From the NCBI GenBank assembly GCA_007644065.1, contig VJWN01000001.1, positions 3,176,340 to 3,240,339 of the forward strand: a DNA stretch of 64,000 nt, written 5' to 3'. The translations under genes were made by a program, and so were the position numbers. How positions within the stretch are numbered: the stretch's first letter is position 1; each line of letters begins with the position of its first letter. This document shows positions 35,850 through 48,787 of the stretch, piece by piece. Below the pieces are notes generated by a model. The model did no database searches and was not told where the DNA came from. It saw nothing but the letters and a program-made list of their open reading frames with translations. The stretch is from Margaritispora aquatica. Lineage: Eukaryota > Ascomycota > Leotiomycetes > Helotiales > Discinellaceae.

Positions 35850-38800
35850 AGGTGGCGATCAATAGATTGAAATATATGTCCGTAGTGCATGAACTGCTAC
35901 GAAAAATTCTACCATGAGCCCAGCTAGCCTAGCCAGCTCAGCCAGCATGAGGCCTTGCGGGCTGTACTTTGTGAACAGTGCTGGCTATCAATCATGGATC
36001 TTGGAATATTGGAGAATCAGAGCTTTATTTTCGGCCGAAGCTTTTTTCTCTCATTGACGGGCACATTGGGTGCACTGTTTACATTGCAGTGGTGCAGCCC
36101 GCAGCAGCAGTGAGGCCATCACGATCACGAACATTGGCTATGGCGGGGTAAAAAAGCATATCCTGACATGACCACATACTGTACCGTACAAGTACCAAAC
36201 TACGTTCGTCAGGAAGAACACTATCGCGGACTTCGCCGCACCTCATGATTTTTTTCAAACCTTATAAGTGACAATTTACCAAGCATTTCCAAGCTCAGTG
36301 TTCCATTTCCATGTCACAATCACCACCACTTTCCAAAGCCGACTCTCAGTACGGACTAACTAAATGTCATTCAAGCAAATCTCGCCCAGCAATCGATGAG
36401 AAGATCACCTCCAGCCGCAATCTGCTTCCGTCCTGCGTTCCTGGATCGTTCTGATTGCTGATCCCAGCCGAAGCACTAGCTAAGAGCGTACGTACTTGAG
36501 TAGTGTTTCTCTACTAATGCAACTATCGTAACTCGCTCCAGTCCAGCTGTACCTATCGCTGGCTGCAGATATCGCCGAGATCCAGCTCCAGTCCCACTAA
36601 GGTTAAGCAAGAAAGCGGCTCGCCCGGGGATCGATTCCGCACGCTAGACCGTCACGAGAGACATGGACATGGAAGAACAATCGTAGCAAGACTACCTGGT
36701 TAGCGAGCGAGCGAGACAATATCTTCTGTTCTAGTGGATGCCACCGCGCTATCTATGGTACAATAATGTCACTTATGATGGCGAAACCCTTTTGATGCCA
36801 CATGGCCAGCATGTCGCAACCAGCAGTTATCTGGTACTGATATGAAATCTTTATGTCTCAAAACTCATTATGTAAGCTGAGAATGGAAGTATGTCCGCCA
36901 TTGGACAGACTGGTCCTAGAAAACCGCCAGTCTTCAGTTAGTGAGTAAGGAGTGATAAGCCATGAACAATGAGCAATGTCAGTTATTCATCTAACTAGCA
37001 TCCCCAGTTCATACAGCGTATGTTGTGAGCTCTGTGGCTTGCGTAAAATCACGCAGGGTCAGGTACTGATATCGTCGCTGGCATATGCCAGTTCAATTCT
37101 CTCAACAGTGGTGGCGGCTGATGAATGTTGCCTGCTGTAAAAACATGGACATTTGATGAATGTGATAGGACACCGCAAGCGCGAGAGACCTGCGGCCGTT
37201 GAAAGGAATTAAATTTTCTTTTTCTATTATTTTGGTGATTGTTCCAGTCAATCATTATTTTTGGCCTCTTCAGGGACCAGAGATGTTTCCCGTACTAGGT
37301 ACTAGGTTATAGAAAAAACAGAGATGCATGCACACATGCATGTATCCAAGACACAAGGAAACTCCCATCGCAAAAACGACAGGAGAGCCCAGAGAGGGGC
37401 GCACACATGAACTGTCTCATGAAGAAGGGATGCTGGACTTCAGGCTTCTGGGCTCAGGGTCTTCAGCCTTTGTTCTGTCCTGTGAGGCGGGGGAGCGAGA
37501 TGAGCAGGCCTGGCATGTGTCACAGGATCAGGGCTGGAGCACAAAGGGAACAATTGGCAGACGGAGTGTTTCGTTTCATATTGTCAATAATTACATTGGA
37601 CACGAGACAGGGAGAAGCTGGGACGTGAACAGCTTCGAATGCACCGGAGCTTGATGGTGGAGAGGGGGTCCGGCGAGGTTTGTAAGTTTGACAACTGCTA
37701 AGGGATCTCAGAGGGACCTCTGCTGATGAAGCTATTCGTCGAATACTAACTATTCAGTGACAAAGTAAAGGTGGAGATGAGAAGAGGGTGAGCTGATGGT
37801 GATCTTTTCTCTCCCCACTCAGAACAAGCTTATCCCAGGCGCAAATCTTCGCCTCCGCATTGAGATGAAAGGCACACCCTTGCGCTGATCTTTTCGATTT
37901 TGAGGATCACAGGTTGGCTACAGTATCGCTGCGAGCCTCTCTACCCTTCAAGAGCCGCGTCGTGGTCATTGCATCGTGCATGTTGCAGGAGCACCAGCAC
38001 TTATGCAAGCTGCAACGCCTGTACAGAAGGACGAGAGAGAAAAAACTCTCCTAGCTACAGGAAGGGAGAACGGACATGGAGAAGTGCAGACGAAAATTCT
38101 CCTACTCTCCGAAAGTTACTGACAAAGCAAAAGATGGCATTGAGATCGCGATGCCTTGCACAGAGTAGCTTGGTGTAGTGGTGTAGCTGCAGACTTTGCT
38201 AGGAGGTATCGTGATTACTTCTTTGACACACTGTACCGCATGGTGAGTAGAGCACGATGTGATGTGATGTGATCTATTGCAGTAGCGATCACCACGACCA
38301 ATATCACAACCCGCACATGTGAGGAAGATGTCCTCCTCCTCACCTACCTACCGACACTAACAACAGCAAGGAGATCAAGGTCACGCATGCATATTGTTCA
38401 AAGCAAACTTTTTTCTTCTTTCTCTCCTCTCACAACGGATTCTCAGCATCCTCACGACCAAACGTACAGATGCAAAGAAGATGAGGCCGTGAGATATGCA
38501 GCTGGCGAGTCATTAGGTGCTCCATCACGGGTATTCCCTCATACTGATCTCATAGGTACGGAGCTAACTCACTCGTTTTCCAGGTGGAGAATAGGTACCT
38601 GAGGATTCCCCTACCTTACCCTATTGTTATTGCTTGAATAATCGTTTCTCCTAGTCGGAGATCTCGGAACATTGTAGTCTGTTCACCTGCAGCATCTTGC
38701 TACAATTAAGCATAAGTCCGGCTTGAGACTACTGCTTGCTAATGCAGAGCCTGATTGGCTCAGTATATGCAGCCAAGTAACAACTGTACTACTTTGAAAG

Positions 38801-41800
38801 TTTATTGATTTTTGTCGTGATTATTTTGCGAGTGGCTGGCATTGGCATTTCTCATTATTTTCCTGTTTTGCATGACTTGCCTGCGGCACTTGAGCGGGTT
38901 TGTTCTTGTTACACTACGAGCGATGTTGAATTACGTATTTGTTGATATTGTTGTGTAACCGGGCTCGTCTATCGTTTTAGCCGGCTCAGCTGCCAGACGC
39001 CGGCAGTGGGCAGAGGGAGGGTGCATTCAGCAAGCGAGGAAGAGACCACAATCATAGACGTCGATCATGGGCATGGCCATATGGCAAGAGGACGAGAAAA
39101 TGCGTGGTGATGCTGCTGCGATTTTACCCTTTGATCATCGGAGAAGATATCTTCTCAGGCACATGACTACAAGAATCAAGTGATTCAAGTTGATCTGTCA
39201 ACTGTTTTGAAATTCGCTATGTTTTGGGCCTATTTGCTTGAAGTATTTTTGAGCTTCCGCTATGTTATAACCGGCTTCAAATAGTTTGTCTGGTAGTCAG
39301 GAATGAGGATACTATTATTGGTGGGCTTGTCCGGTTGCCTTCCATTTGCACTTGTCAAATAAGTGTACCATGAAGCCATAATGTTCGGTTGACCCTGAAC
39401 TTGAGCGGATACTGCCTTGCTTGGATTGCTTAGATTGCTTAGATATGTTCGGGTACCTGGATGATCACTAGATTCCGTCAAGGCGAGAGCCGTCTGTATG
39501 AGGAATTATGGGGATTGTCTACTGTCTACGGTTTATTGTCTATTGTTGATTGTCATTTTTTATTCTCATGAATATAAGAGCTAGACCGGGAACGAAATAC
39601 GCATTTAGTAATGAGATGATTTCCAGCTTTGAGAGGTGATGGTCGGCGATGCTCTAGATTCCTGAGTTGGTCGGGGTTGTTTCCGTATATGGATGTGTGG
39701 TGCGATGAAGAAATAGAGTACGAATTGAGAATGTATCTGACCATACTTCCTAATGTGTATGGCAGCTAGGCACTTACTGTAAGAAGGACACATCGAGCGA
39801 TGAGAATAAGAATGATGGTCCACAAGCAAGCATAATGCTGGATGATCGGGTATCTGAAATCCTTTTCCGAAGGATTCTGGTGGTATTTTACATCTGATAT
39901 TCATGGAGTCGTCGCCCTGAAGCAAATTAATTTCTCGTCAAGCAAACCCTAATTGATTATTGACTGTCTATCTATCTATGAATTCATTATCTTTGAGCAA
40001 GGACAGGCGCAGTTCGAAGTGCGAGGTAGGAAATTTTTCGTTTGGCTGTTGTTTGATTACCACATATGCGTTATTGAATTTCGCATTGTGGAGTTTGATT
40101 GTCACCATCCTTCCAATGCCTCTCGCGGATGTAAGCAGCCGATCAACACCCCGTTCAACGAAATGAACCTTCTATTACAAGTACCGCTCTGGCATGTCTC
40201 TACACGCGTCGTCTGCGGTATACGTGAAGATACCGAATGTCCCCCACCAGACTCCGAGGAGAAAGTTCCCCATTACCCCTCTACTGGTATGCAACTGGTA
40301 TTTCTTCACCGGGTGAACGATGGGGTTTATTATATCTTTTCTCGGATCAGTTTATGGTGATGATTGACGAGCGTTGGTAGCATTTCTCGCACTTTAGGCA
40401 ATGAAGCCGTGATTATTGCAACCATCAGGCTGGAACTTGGGACTCGGCTCAGGAACACACTCTCCATTCGTTCAGCTCGGTGAGCCACTGCCGGAGCTGG
40501 AAACACGGATGAGAGCTGCTTCGGGCGTTCTCGAGACGTGAACGCGACCACATCCGGAGGGTGGTGCCTATTTCACACACTGAAGGATTCAGTGCCGGTG
40601 TCAGCATGTGTTATACCGGCACATCTTATCAAGGGGGGGAGAATGGGGGGAGGCGCCGAAATTCACCTGATGGTGGGTAGGGTAACATCTGATTGTGTGG
40701 AGTATTGATATTGTGTCGTATCCTATCATTGCTTACTTTGATATGTTTCACGCTTTGTTGTTATTGTTGTTGTTTATCTTTCAAATTTCATGGTGGGGTG
40801 CATTGTGTTGATAGGATGAGGGATTTGCAAACATTTGCTCGTTTTAGGATGTTTACATTCTCTGGGCGATGTGGGAAGGAATTGTATGGGTAAGCGTTCA
40901 TCAGTCAGAATTACTCTCAGACTTTAATTTTGGGGACAAGCAACGCTCGCTTACAGGCTCTTCTAGATTTTTCGATCAGCAATTGATGAAGCTCATGATG
41001 CACCATCACCTCAAAATTGAAAATTTGCCTCTAGAAATATCGCACCGCGTGTTCCTTGCCATCAGAAGAAACACAAATGTCGCATCATCTGTATTCAAAT
41101 TTATTTTAGCTGCTCCAGAATCTCCAGGCCAGGTAGCCGGTGCCTCAAGCAGAGCTGATCTTGTCATGGCATGGTCCAAACACCAAACTCACCTGCCTGG
41201 CTCGTCATGATACAATGAAGTGGCGATATCTTTTTCATCTGTTTGTTACAGACAGACGAGACGACAGGAATCATGGGTGTCATTGAAGCCCATGTGTCGA
41301 TATTCGATCTCGCCACCAACGAACACAGTGAAGGTTGCGAGAACATGCTTCTTCTGCGTCTTCTTCAAACGTCGCCAAAATTCTCTCATAACCCACAGAC
41401 GTTCTGGCTGTTGCACCCACTAACAGCTTACGATGGGACGGCAGGACCAAAACTCAGCCTCCACAGGATAGGTACACGTCGAAACAGGTGATTGAGGGCA
41501 TCCCATCACATCCCATCCTCGTTTGAGAATACCTGTATGACAGCTTCTCGGGTAGCACCAACACTTTCTACAGCGGTAACACACGGTCATCCACAATCTA
41601 TCTCTAGCTGGATCACTAGATCAGTAGATTTAGCAGCTAGAGAGGTGCTGTGTGTGAGTGGGATGTTCAATTGAATTTGAAATTCTCACACACATACGCC
41701 CCACGCTTCAGGTCCTGTTTTGTGGCGCCGACATTACTTGCTTGAAGCACATACATGAGCAGTATATTGATCTCATTAAGAGTTTCTTCAAGGACAGGTG

Positions 41801-44800
41801 CACAGCTGTTATCGTCGTGCAGAATCTTGCTGTCTGGTTGGATGAACATGAACAAGCCAATGAGAAAATTCTAAAATATTCAATCTACTCACTGAACAGC
41901 ACAGCAAGCACAACAGAGCAAGAGTAGATTTTGCTGCATACATGCATGCACGCTCAGAGCATTGGCTACAGAAATTTGAGAAAAGAATACGACTGGACCG
42001 CGTGGAGATGGGATCTGTCGTAGCTGCGAAATACAGATTCATGCAAAACAATCCCTCTCATCGCCAGATATCCAGATTGGATCTCATTCGGAGGAATAAA
42101 TCTACGCTGGTATTGGGACGTATCTTCCCACCCACCTCAGGTCGTATCAGGATTTGACATCTCCGCTGGGCTGACCCAGTGATCGGAATGATCACCAGCT
42201 GGAAAATTAGAGGTGAAATGAGAGGTATCCTTCGCCGCCGCCGCACACGGTTGAGAGGAGGACCGAGACACTGAGATACGTAGATAGGTATGTAAACACA
42301 ACAACAACAATCAACAACATCATCCCCTAATGCAGGCCACATTCCAGCTTGGGACAGCCTATCGTTTGGGGTCATGGCAGGCTTTCTCTGATGTGAGTGA
42401 CGCTCAGGACGGCAGCGATGGGCAACTGATGAACGTCTACAACCACCATCGCAGCTGCAGACTCTCATACACCAGCAGGGTATTCTGTAAGGTCCTAAAC
42501 AATGACGGCAAAGAAAGTACCTGAAAGGCAAGCAGATCAATCACCAGAAGTGGAGTGGGATTCTTTTCGTCTGATGTTTGCGACAGCGACTGCGCGGTGC
42601 TCACTTGCTTGCTCTGCTACTCACCGCACATCAGGAGCGTTGCAAACGTCTGTCCGTACATGAAGATCACCCTTGTCTCCATCAAAGCGCTCTTCATCGT
42701 CCAGGCCGAAATCGCTCGCCTTTTGCCCTTTTGATTTCAGGCGTTATTTACTCCATCTTTTTGGGTGGATGTTCGCGGTTCGCAGGCGACACTAATTGTC
42801 CTGTGCTCATTAGCATTTCAACTCAATTCCATACAGTTCAAGACCAAAGACAATGTAGTCTTTCGCGCCGAGCCGTTTGTCTAGGCTGGAGTGGGGTGAA
42901 TGGACTGAACTGGAGCGAGTTGCGGATTCCCTATCTCGACGGCAATCGCATAATTCTCTAGATCTCCATCGTATTCGGAGAGGGTCAGATGCGATGCAAT
43001 CGTCTAGAGTGCTGAGATGGTCAGAGAGTGCATGCCTTCATCGCACATCATGTACATTGGCAGCAGCAGTGGCGCCAACGTTCAGAAAGGTACTGTACGA
43101 TGAGGCATGACAGTGGGGTCTTTTTCCAGGCGCAAATGCCAATTGAATAGTGTAATCCCTTCTAAACTGTGAAGAGACCAATGTGTGATGATGCACCTCA
43201 AATTTTGTGTCCGCTGCATGCTGCACCGTTGACAGCTGCGGACTGGACAGTGCTGAGCGTGCATGGTGATGAGGGTGAAGGATGAAAAGAAGCCGTTGAT
43301 CGACTACCCGTTACCGGATTCGAAGCGAATCTCCTTTTCTAGAGGTGCATAGACAGAGAGACGTATGAAGTATACGTAGCATATCATCACATAGGATGAA
43401 GTGGGAACCAAAACATCCAATCTGATTACGACTGATCAGATAAAGTTTGGTTTGAGCGCTGAGCTATCTACTTGAGTACAGCATGAATTATGACGGAAAA
43501 GACGTATTGTTCGTCTTCGCACTTCGTGACGACCGTGAAAAAGCAATTGCAGTACCAGCATCATGATCAACATCACGAACCAGCTATGGATACATATCCT
43601 GTACAATATCTATCCTGCTACAGTACAGTGCTCCCCCTCCCCGGTCGTGCATATCTTCCTTGGTTGTGCATGCTTATTCTTGGGTCTCTCTCACCTATTG
43701 CCTGCTGCCTTTTCTCTGCTAAAGTATATGCCGAAACCCACGACCATGCATCCATCCAACGATCTGGACCTTTTGCTTGCTCCCAGGGTGCTGCAGTATC
43801 GTGTGGCGCTGCATAACCTCCATTTATCCAGCGCGAACATGTTCATAAAACGAATAATATCAGTTAGATCAGCCAGGCCAGCTGATGTGATATATGCAAG
43901 CGAGTCAGGGTTTTTCATTCTATTGCAGCAACTACCGCTGTCGCTCGCTATTTGCTTTGTTTTTCTAGTTCTAGCAGCAAAGGTAGGGCCGATATCTATG
44001 CAAATACGAATAGAAATAGGAATTTAATGAGTTTGATATTATTTTTGGAGTGGTTTGTTTTTGTCGAACCTTTCGGAAGTTAAAGGTTGCTGTCAGCGGG
44101 AACCACCACCAACGTATAGCAAGCCGAGTATGAAATGGTGTTTCAATGGTTCAATTTAGGCGCGTCCTCCGTACCGAAATCCGAAGTTCATCAGCCCACA
44201 GCCCAGTGTCTCTCGGTCAAGCTCCCGAGGCGTTTTACGGAGTAGCCCCCCGTTCTGGAGGCGGCCTGAATGGTCTCGTTTTCATTGGTTGAGGATCCTG
44301 CCCACAATTGGGACATATGGCACATGTGGATTAGTGGAGCGGACCGATGGACTGAAGAAATGTTGAATTTTCGCTTTTTTTTGTCTCGGCTGTCTCGGTC
44401 TTGGATAACGAGAGAGAGAGAGCGGAGGAGGACGGAGGACGGACTTGGGCAGAGGTAGATCACAGATTGAGGAGAAAGGAGAAGGAGAAGACTTTTGCTT
44501 GAACCTAATAGCGGTGACGGTGAAGGTCTACAAGGACCCTAGAACCTAGAAGTGAGAACCGGATGATAGTGACCGAGCCTGGCAACGGGAGTGACGACTG
44601 ATCACGAATTGCGAGGAAAATCTAAAGCTAAACCTAGGGCTCAACCTCATGGCTCATGGATAATAGACAGGCCTTGTTGGTGATCCTGGTGTTTGTCAAG
44701 TTCATGGAAAATCTTCAAAAAATAAGGAGGCTGAAGTATCGACATGGTTCTCATCTTTTTCTAGCTGTCAGGTTATTGTTTTGTGCCATGGCGGCAGCTA

Positions 44801-47509
44801 TATTTTTTCATCCGGCTAAAATGATATCTGATATCCCCTTTTACCATTCGCCAAAGTCACTTGGGGGGGATGCAGTCGGCAACCTCTCCTAGTGCATACC
44901 GAATGCATCTCTCCTGCATCAACCTGCCGAATCTTGCATTCTCGTTCTCGTGGGGGGAAATATGTTATAGGAAGGGGTGAATATTGGATGCTGGGTTGCA
45001 GGACGAGGATGACAGTAAAAGATGAGGGATGATTGATCTCAAGGCCCTGGTGAAAAGCCCTTTAACGTGGGCGTTGATCGACGTCTGGACTGGGTTGACG
45101 GGGGTGCCCCTCCCCTCCCCTCTGAACTCTCTTCTCACACCCCTCCCTCTTTTCCATCATCGTCTTTGTTGCTTTTGAAGAATATCTCTATGTGCGCGTT
45201 GGTACGAGCAGAAGGATTGCGCTCTTCATTTCACATGCTGCGTGTTTGCTTGTCTCCTACTCTTGTCATTGTATCATGCTTTCTTTTCTTCTGTCTCATC
45301 ATATCGTTGCAATTCGGAGGAGCTGAAATCGACTGTTTTGAATGAACAAAGTACTGCATTCTACAGAGTGCAATACGAATACAGTACATGAAGCCACTCC
45401 CCCAGCCTTGTGGAGTCCATACTGTCTTCCTACGATGTCTCCATAGTCGATATGTACCCGTGCAGCGATGCAGTAGTACTGTATGCAGCTCAGCAACGAC
45501 AAAGGACCCACGGGTTCGCATATGTGCTTTTTCCTCAGTCCCCTTCTTCATTCGCCATTCGCAAGAATGTCCGCATTCGTAGCGTTAAGCGACGACTGGA
45601 TTCTCGCTGGAGGACGGTTCATGAGAGGGAAGGATCCATCATGTCATCAAGTGGGGTGTAGACGTTGAATTCCCATGACGGACCGGCAGATTATGAGGCA
45701 ATTCGGAGCCTTGTTTTGAAAAAGTTACATGGGAGGTAGATCTGCTACTCTACCTTTCGTATCGTCGTCCGGCTTGCTTTCTTTTTTTGCTTGTTAGGTT
45801 GTTACTTCCCCATGTCTCTGTTCCTTGTCTAGCTGTCGATGATCTTCTTAAATCTTTTGCTCGAATATAATATATTATTTCCTTCAAATTTCTTCCTTGT
45901 CACAGCAGCACGTCCTCGTGCCTCATCTATTCCCCGGGCATCAGACTATTTCTCGCTTGAACTCGCTTGCGCTCGTGCTCGCACTTTAGATGATGTTGAG
46001 GAATATTCGAATGGTATTACAGAAGTATCGCACAGGTACATCAACTCCACTCCAGTGCACGTTTGACGGGACGATGAGGAGGTAAACAGACGAAAACGTT
46101 ACTAACTTGCGAATCTGTCAAAACCGCAAAGGCACCGCATCACACCAAAACATCGGAGTATATTTTAATTTTCCTTACATTTCATTCAATCATTCAAACG
46201 ACATGAGACGAAGCCGTGAAGTGTTTGAGCGCTACAGCAAGAGTAAGACATGAGACGGTACAGCTCGGTACAGTACGTGGCCAGTACATTCTCCGTACTC
46301 TTAGTGATGATGATGATGAGAACCAGACAAGATAGACAAGACAGCAAGTCAAGACGCACGGCCTTTCTGTCAGGTCGTGGGGTGCGGGTCTTTGTCAGAT
46401 GTGAAGGTCGTGCAGGATCTCTTCATGCAGCTTCAGGACTCGTACATGATCGAGTTTTCGAAGGTGGGGTGGGGTTGCCCTTGTCCAGATATCCTCAACC
46501 CAATCATCCTCCTTGCGAGAGTGGGGTTGCAGCTTGAAAGACAGATTCGCGATAACCTTTGTTGTTGATGAGCCGAAGCGAGGGGCTGCGCATAATCTAC
46601 CTCAGCTGTGCCTTGCTCTTGCGCTTGTTCTTGAGATGCGGTGAGAGAGAGGGTCCTCCGTCATAGTAATCCTTACGGAGACTGCATCGGGATATTATCA
46701 TTATTGTTGATAGGATAGAAAAGTTCGCGACGAAAGCCTGTTTTAGGTTCAGCGTGTATGTATGTTAGTTCATGTATTCCATTGTATTCACAGAGTACTC
46801 GATAGATGAGGTTTTTTCCGTGAGAAAGCTAGGGTGTATAGTGTCTAGAGTGGAGGCTCTTTGACTTCAATTCCTTGCTTGCGTGCTTACGATGAAGTGG
46901 AACTGGAGTTCAACAGAATTCATACCTTATGGGGTAGTACGAGTCTAGAACTTGAGATAACATGGTGGAAAAATTCATTCGTATGTCTTCACATCCTGGG
47001 ATAACGCTGTTGTGTCTCACATTCGGCTTTACCTCACATTGAAGCGGGAATAAACGGGGACCGCTATACAACTGCCATTGTCACAAGCGATAGTGTATTA
47101 TTGAGGTACTTAGGTTGTACTGCGTACATGCGTATGTATGTAGGGCCTGTTCCACTGCGTCAGGGAAAGTGGGTGTGAAAGGCAGAAAAGTCAGCTGCTC
47201 GCTTGCAGGCAGCATGACAAGGCAATGCAATATAGACGTACAGTACGGTTGAAGTCGCACAGCTCAGTGCAGCATCTGGTCTTCATAGTATCATGGCACT
47301 GCAGCATCGTGTATGTATGTAGGTAGGGTACATGCAATGCAGTAATACCCATGCTGGCTTGCTTCGCCGAAGTTCAAACCTCGATGGCCAGAATCGAATT
47401 GATGCTACTGAAATCGGCTGTACCTGTTCCAATGACCCATATCTCCCACGCGAGGATTGAGAGATACGAGCGGACTGTGTAACGGTGTGATTATCTGACT
47501 TTCAATGCA

Positions 47510-47552
47510 TGCTGTACCTGTTACCTGTACCTGTACTTGAACCTGAACTTCT
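47510..47552. repeat. imperfect TGTACC/TGAACC hexamer repeats
   Basis: A run of CTGTACCTGTTACCTGTACC-like units grading into CTTGAACCTGAACTTC. It is a local slippage product. Confidence 0.6.
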
Positions 47553-47833
47553 ACACTATCCGTCGTTCAGACAGCATGTCACAGGATAGATTGAAATCGA
47601 GATCTTATCTCAAAGCAGCCAAAGTCGCGAGAGCGAGAGCGTGTGAGAAATGTGGAGAATAATCTGATCGAAGTGGCGAGTTTGAGCTTGAGTGCTTGGG
47701 CGTGGCAAGATGGGATGGGAGGGGATGAGATGGAAGGGAATCATGTTGTGCGAAGCGAGGTGGGCTGCAGAGGTTGTACATCGAATGATTTCTTGGCCGA
47801 AGCATGTGTGCCATGAGCTGAAGTGAGCTTATT

Positions 47834-47895
47834 TTCTTTGGCTGGCTGGCTGGCTGGGTTATGTTGTGCTTGTGTTTATGTTTGTGTTTGTGTTA
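47834..47895. repeat. GGCT tetranucleotide and TTTGTG repeats
   Basis: GGCT is repeated about five times and is followed shortly by alternating TGTGTTTATGTTTGTG words. Confidence 0.7.
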
Positions 47896-48638
47896 CTCGT
47901 GAGAAGGCATGGATGGGATTGTGGGCTGAATGTGGGTGTATGCATCGGCTGCTGAGTAGATGACTAGGTGTATTGAGATTTTGACGGCGGTGCTGAATTC
48001 AATATTTTCTCGTATCTGAGATTTAACGAGAAGAACGGTGCTGAGATTTATTTGCCGTGTGGTTACCACCTGTTGTGTAAGGCGTGGCGATTTTTGTTCT
48101 TATCAAAGCGAATTTTGATGTGAAGGTACTTGGACATGAGTAGAACTGCATCAAGTGACTGAACCCTCTTCGCCTCTTACTGGTTAGTATCTATTCCCAT
48201 ACTGCAAGCGTGTGAGGCCATAGAAAGTTCTGTTGTAAGGGTTGTATTTTCTAATAGTTGAGGGGGAGAAGAAATTCCATTGCAGGTTTGCATGCAGACA
48301 GTAACAACACTTACAGACAATCCATCAACAACTACATCTACAACATTACTAGCCATTGTGACTTCAGTTGATATTCATTGAATAAGGATGGGGTAAAATC
48401 AAATTGTTGGATATGATAGATATGTCCTATTTCTCTTTTTGTGTTCTTCAAGTGTTCTTTGTTCATTATTGTCAATGTGAGACAATTCTTCAAGCTTGCC
48501 TCATTCACTGATGTCCCCAAGATATTCAACACCATAATGAATGTCATGTATTGATATATCTTAGTCAAAATATATCTATAGTCATCCTCGTCAACTTTCC
48601 TTCTCTTTCCCTCTCGCGCCGCAACCCCCAACTCACCC

Positions 48639-48646
48639 TATATATT
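48639..48646 (+). promoter_or_regulatory. TATA box of the 5S rRNA gene
   Basis: TATATATT lies at about -30 to -23 from the first base of the 5S transcript. An upstream TATA near -30 is known to be needed for 5S transcription in Neurospora and fission yeast. Confidence 0.75.
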
Positions 48647-48668
48647 CGTAAACACTCGCGAAACTATC

Positions 48669-48787
48669 ACATACGACCACAGACTCAAGAGAATTGGGCA
48701 TCCCGTCCGCTCTGCCATACACAAGCTTGAGATCGGTGGATTAGTAGTCAGGTGGGTGACCACTGGCGAATACCCACTGTTGTATGT
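48669..48787 (+). rRNA. 5S ribosomal RNA
   Basis: Exactly 119 nt from ACATACGACC to GTTGTATGT. The two ends pair to form helix I. Helix II pairs GACTCAAG with CTTGAGAT. Conserved 5S words are present: CCCGTCCGCTCTGCC, GATTAGTAGTCAGG, GGTGGGTGACCACT and GCGAATACCC. A T-rich tract directly downstream (TTTTGGTTTTG) fits RNA polymerase III termination. The gene stands alone, as expected for ascomycetes whose 5S genes are dispersed and not in the rDNA repeat. Several bases in helices II and IV differ from what I remember of the common filamentous-fungal type, so it may be a variant 5S class or an ageing copy, but pairing is kept. Confidence 0.92.

Larger units (their letters stand above)
23266..48638. 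other. ~25-kb gene-poor region with no convincing protein gene
   Basis: Between the first exon of the C2H2 factor and the 5S rRNA gene I find no domain, no run of phase-compatible exons and no open frame beyond about 160 codons. The longest frames (42058-42540 minus; 43563-44027 plus) are Cys- or hydrophobic-rich, lack family resemblance and overlap other chance frames. Base composition by eye is not markedly AT-rich, so this does not look like a RIP-mutated transposon desert or centromere. The span contains several short tandem repeats and many short GTAC-containing palindromes (for example 35206-35222, 36177-36190, 46257-46300). It may hold non-coding RNAs or long-range control sequence for the C2H2 gene. 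Confidence 0.55.

Noticed and set aside
36600..36655. Possible tRNA, from a GGGATCGATTCCGC word resembling a T-arm
   Set aside because: No matching acceptor stem, D-arm or anticodon arm can be folded around it.
42058..42540. 160-codon minus-strand frame, Cys- and Arg-rich
   Set aside because: Composition reflects CA/CG-rich simple sequence on the other strand; no homology or conserved Cys spacing.
23266..48638. Centromere or RIP-mutated transposon block
   Set aside because: Base composition by eye is not strongly AT-rich, and no transposase, integrase or long terminal repeat could be recognised.
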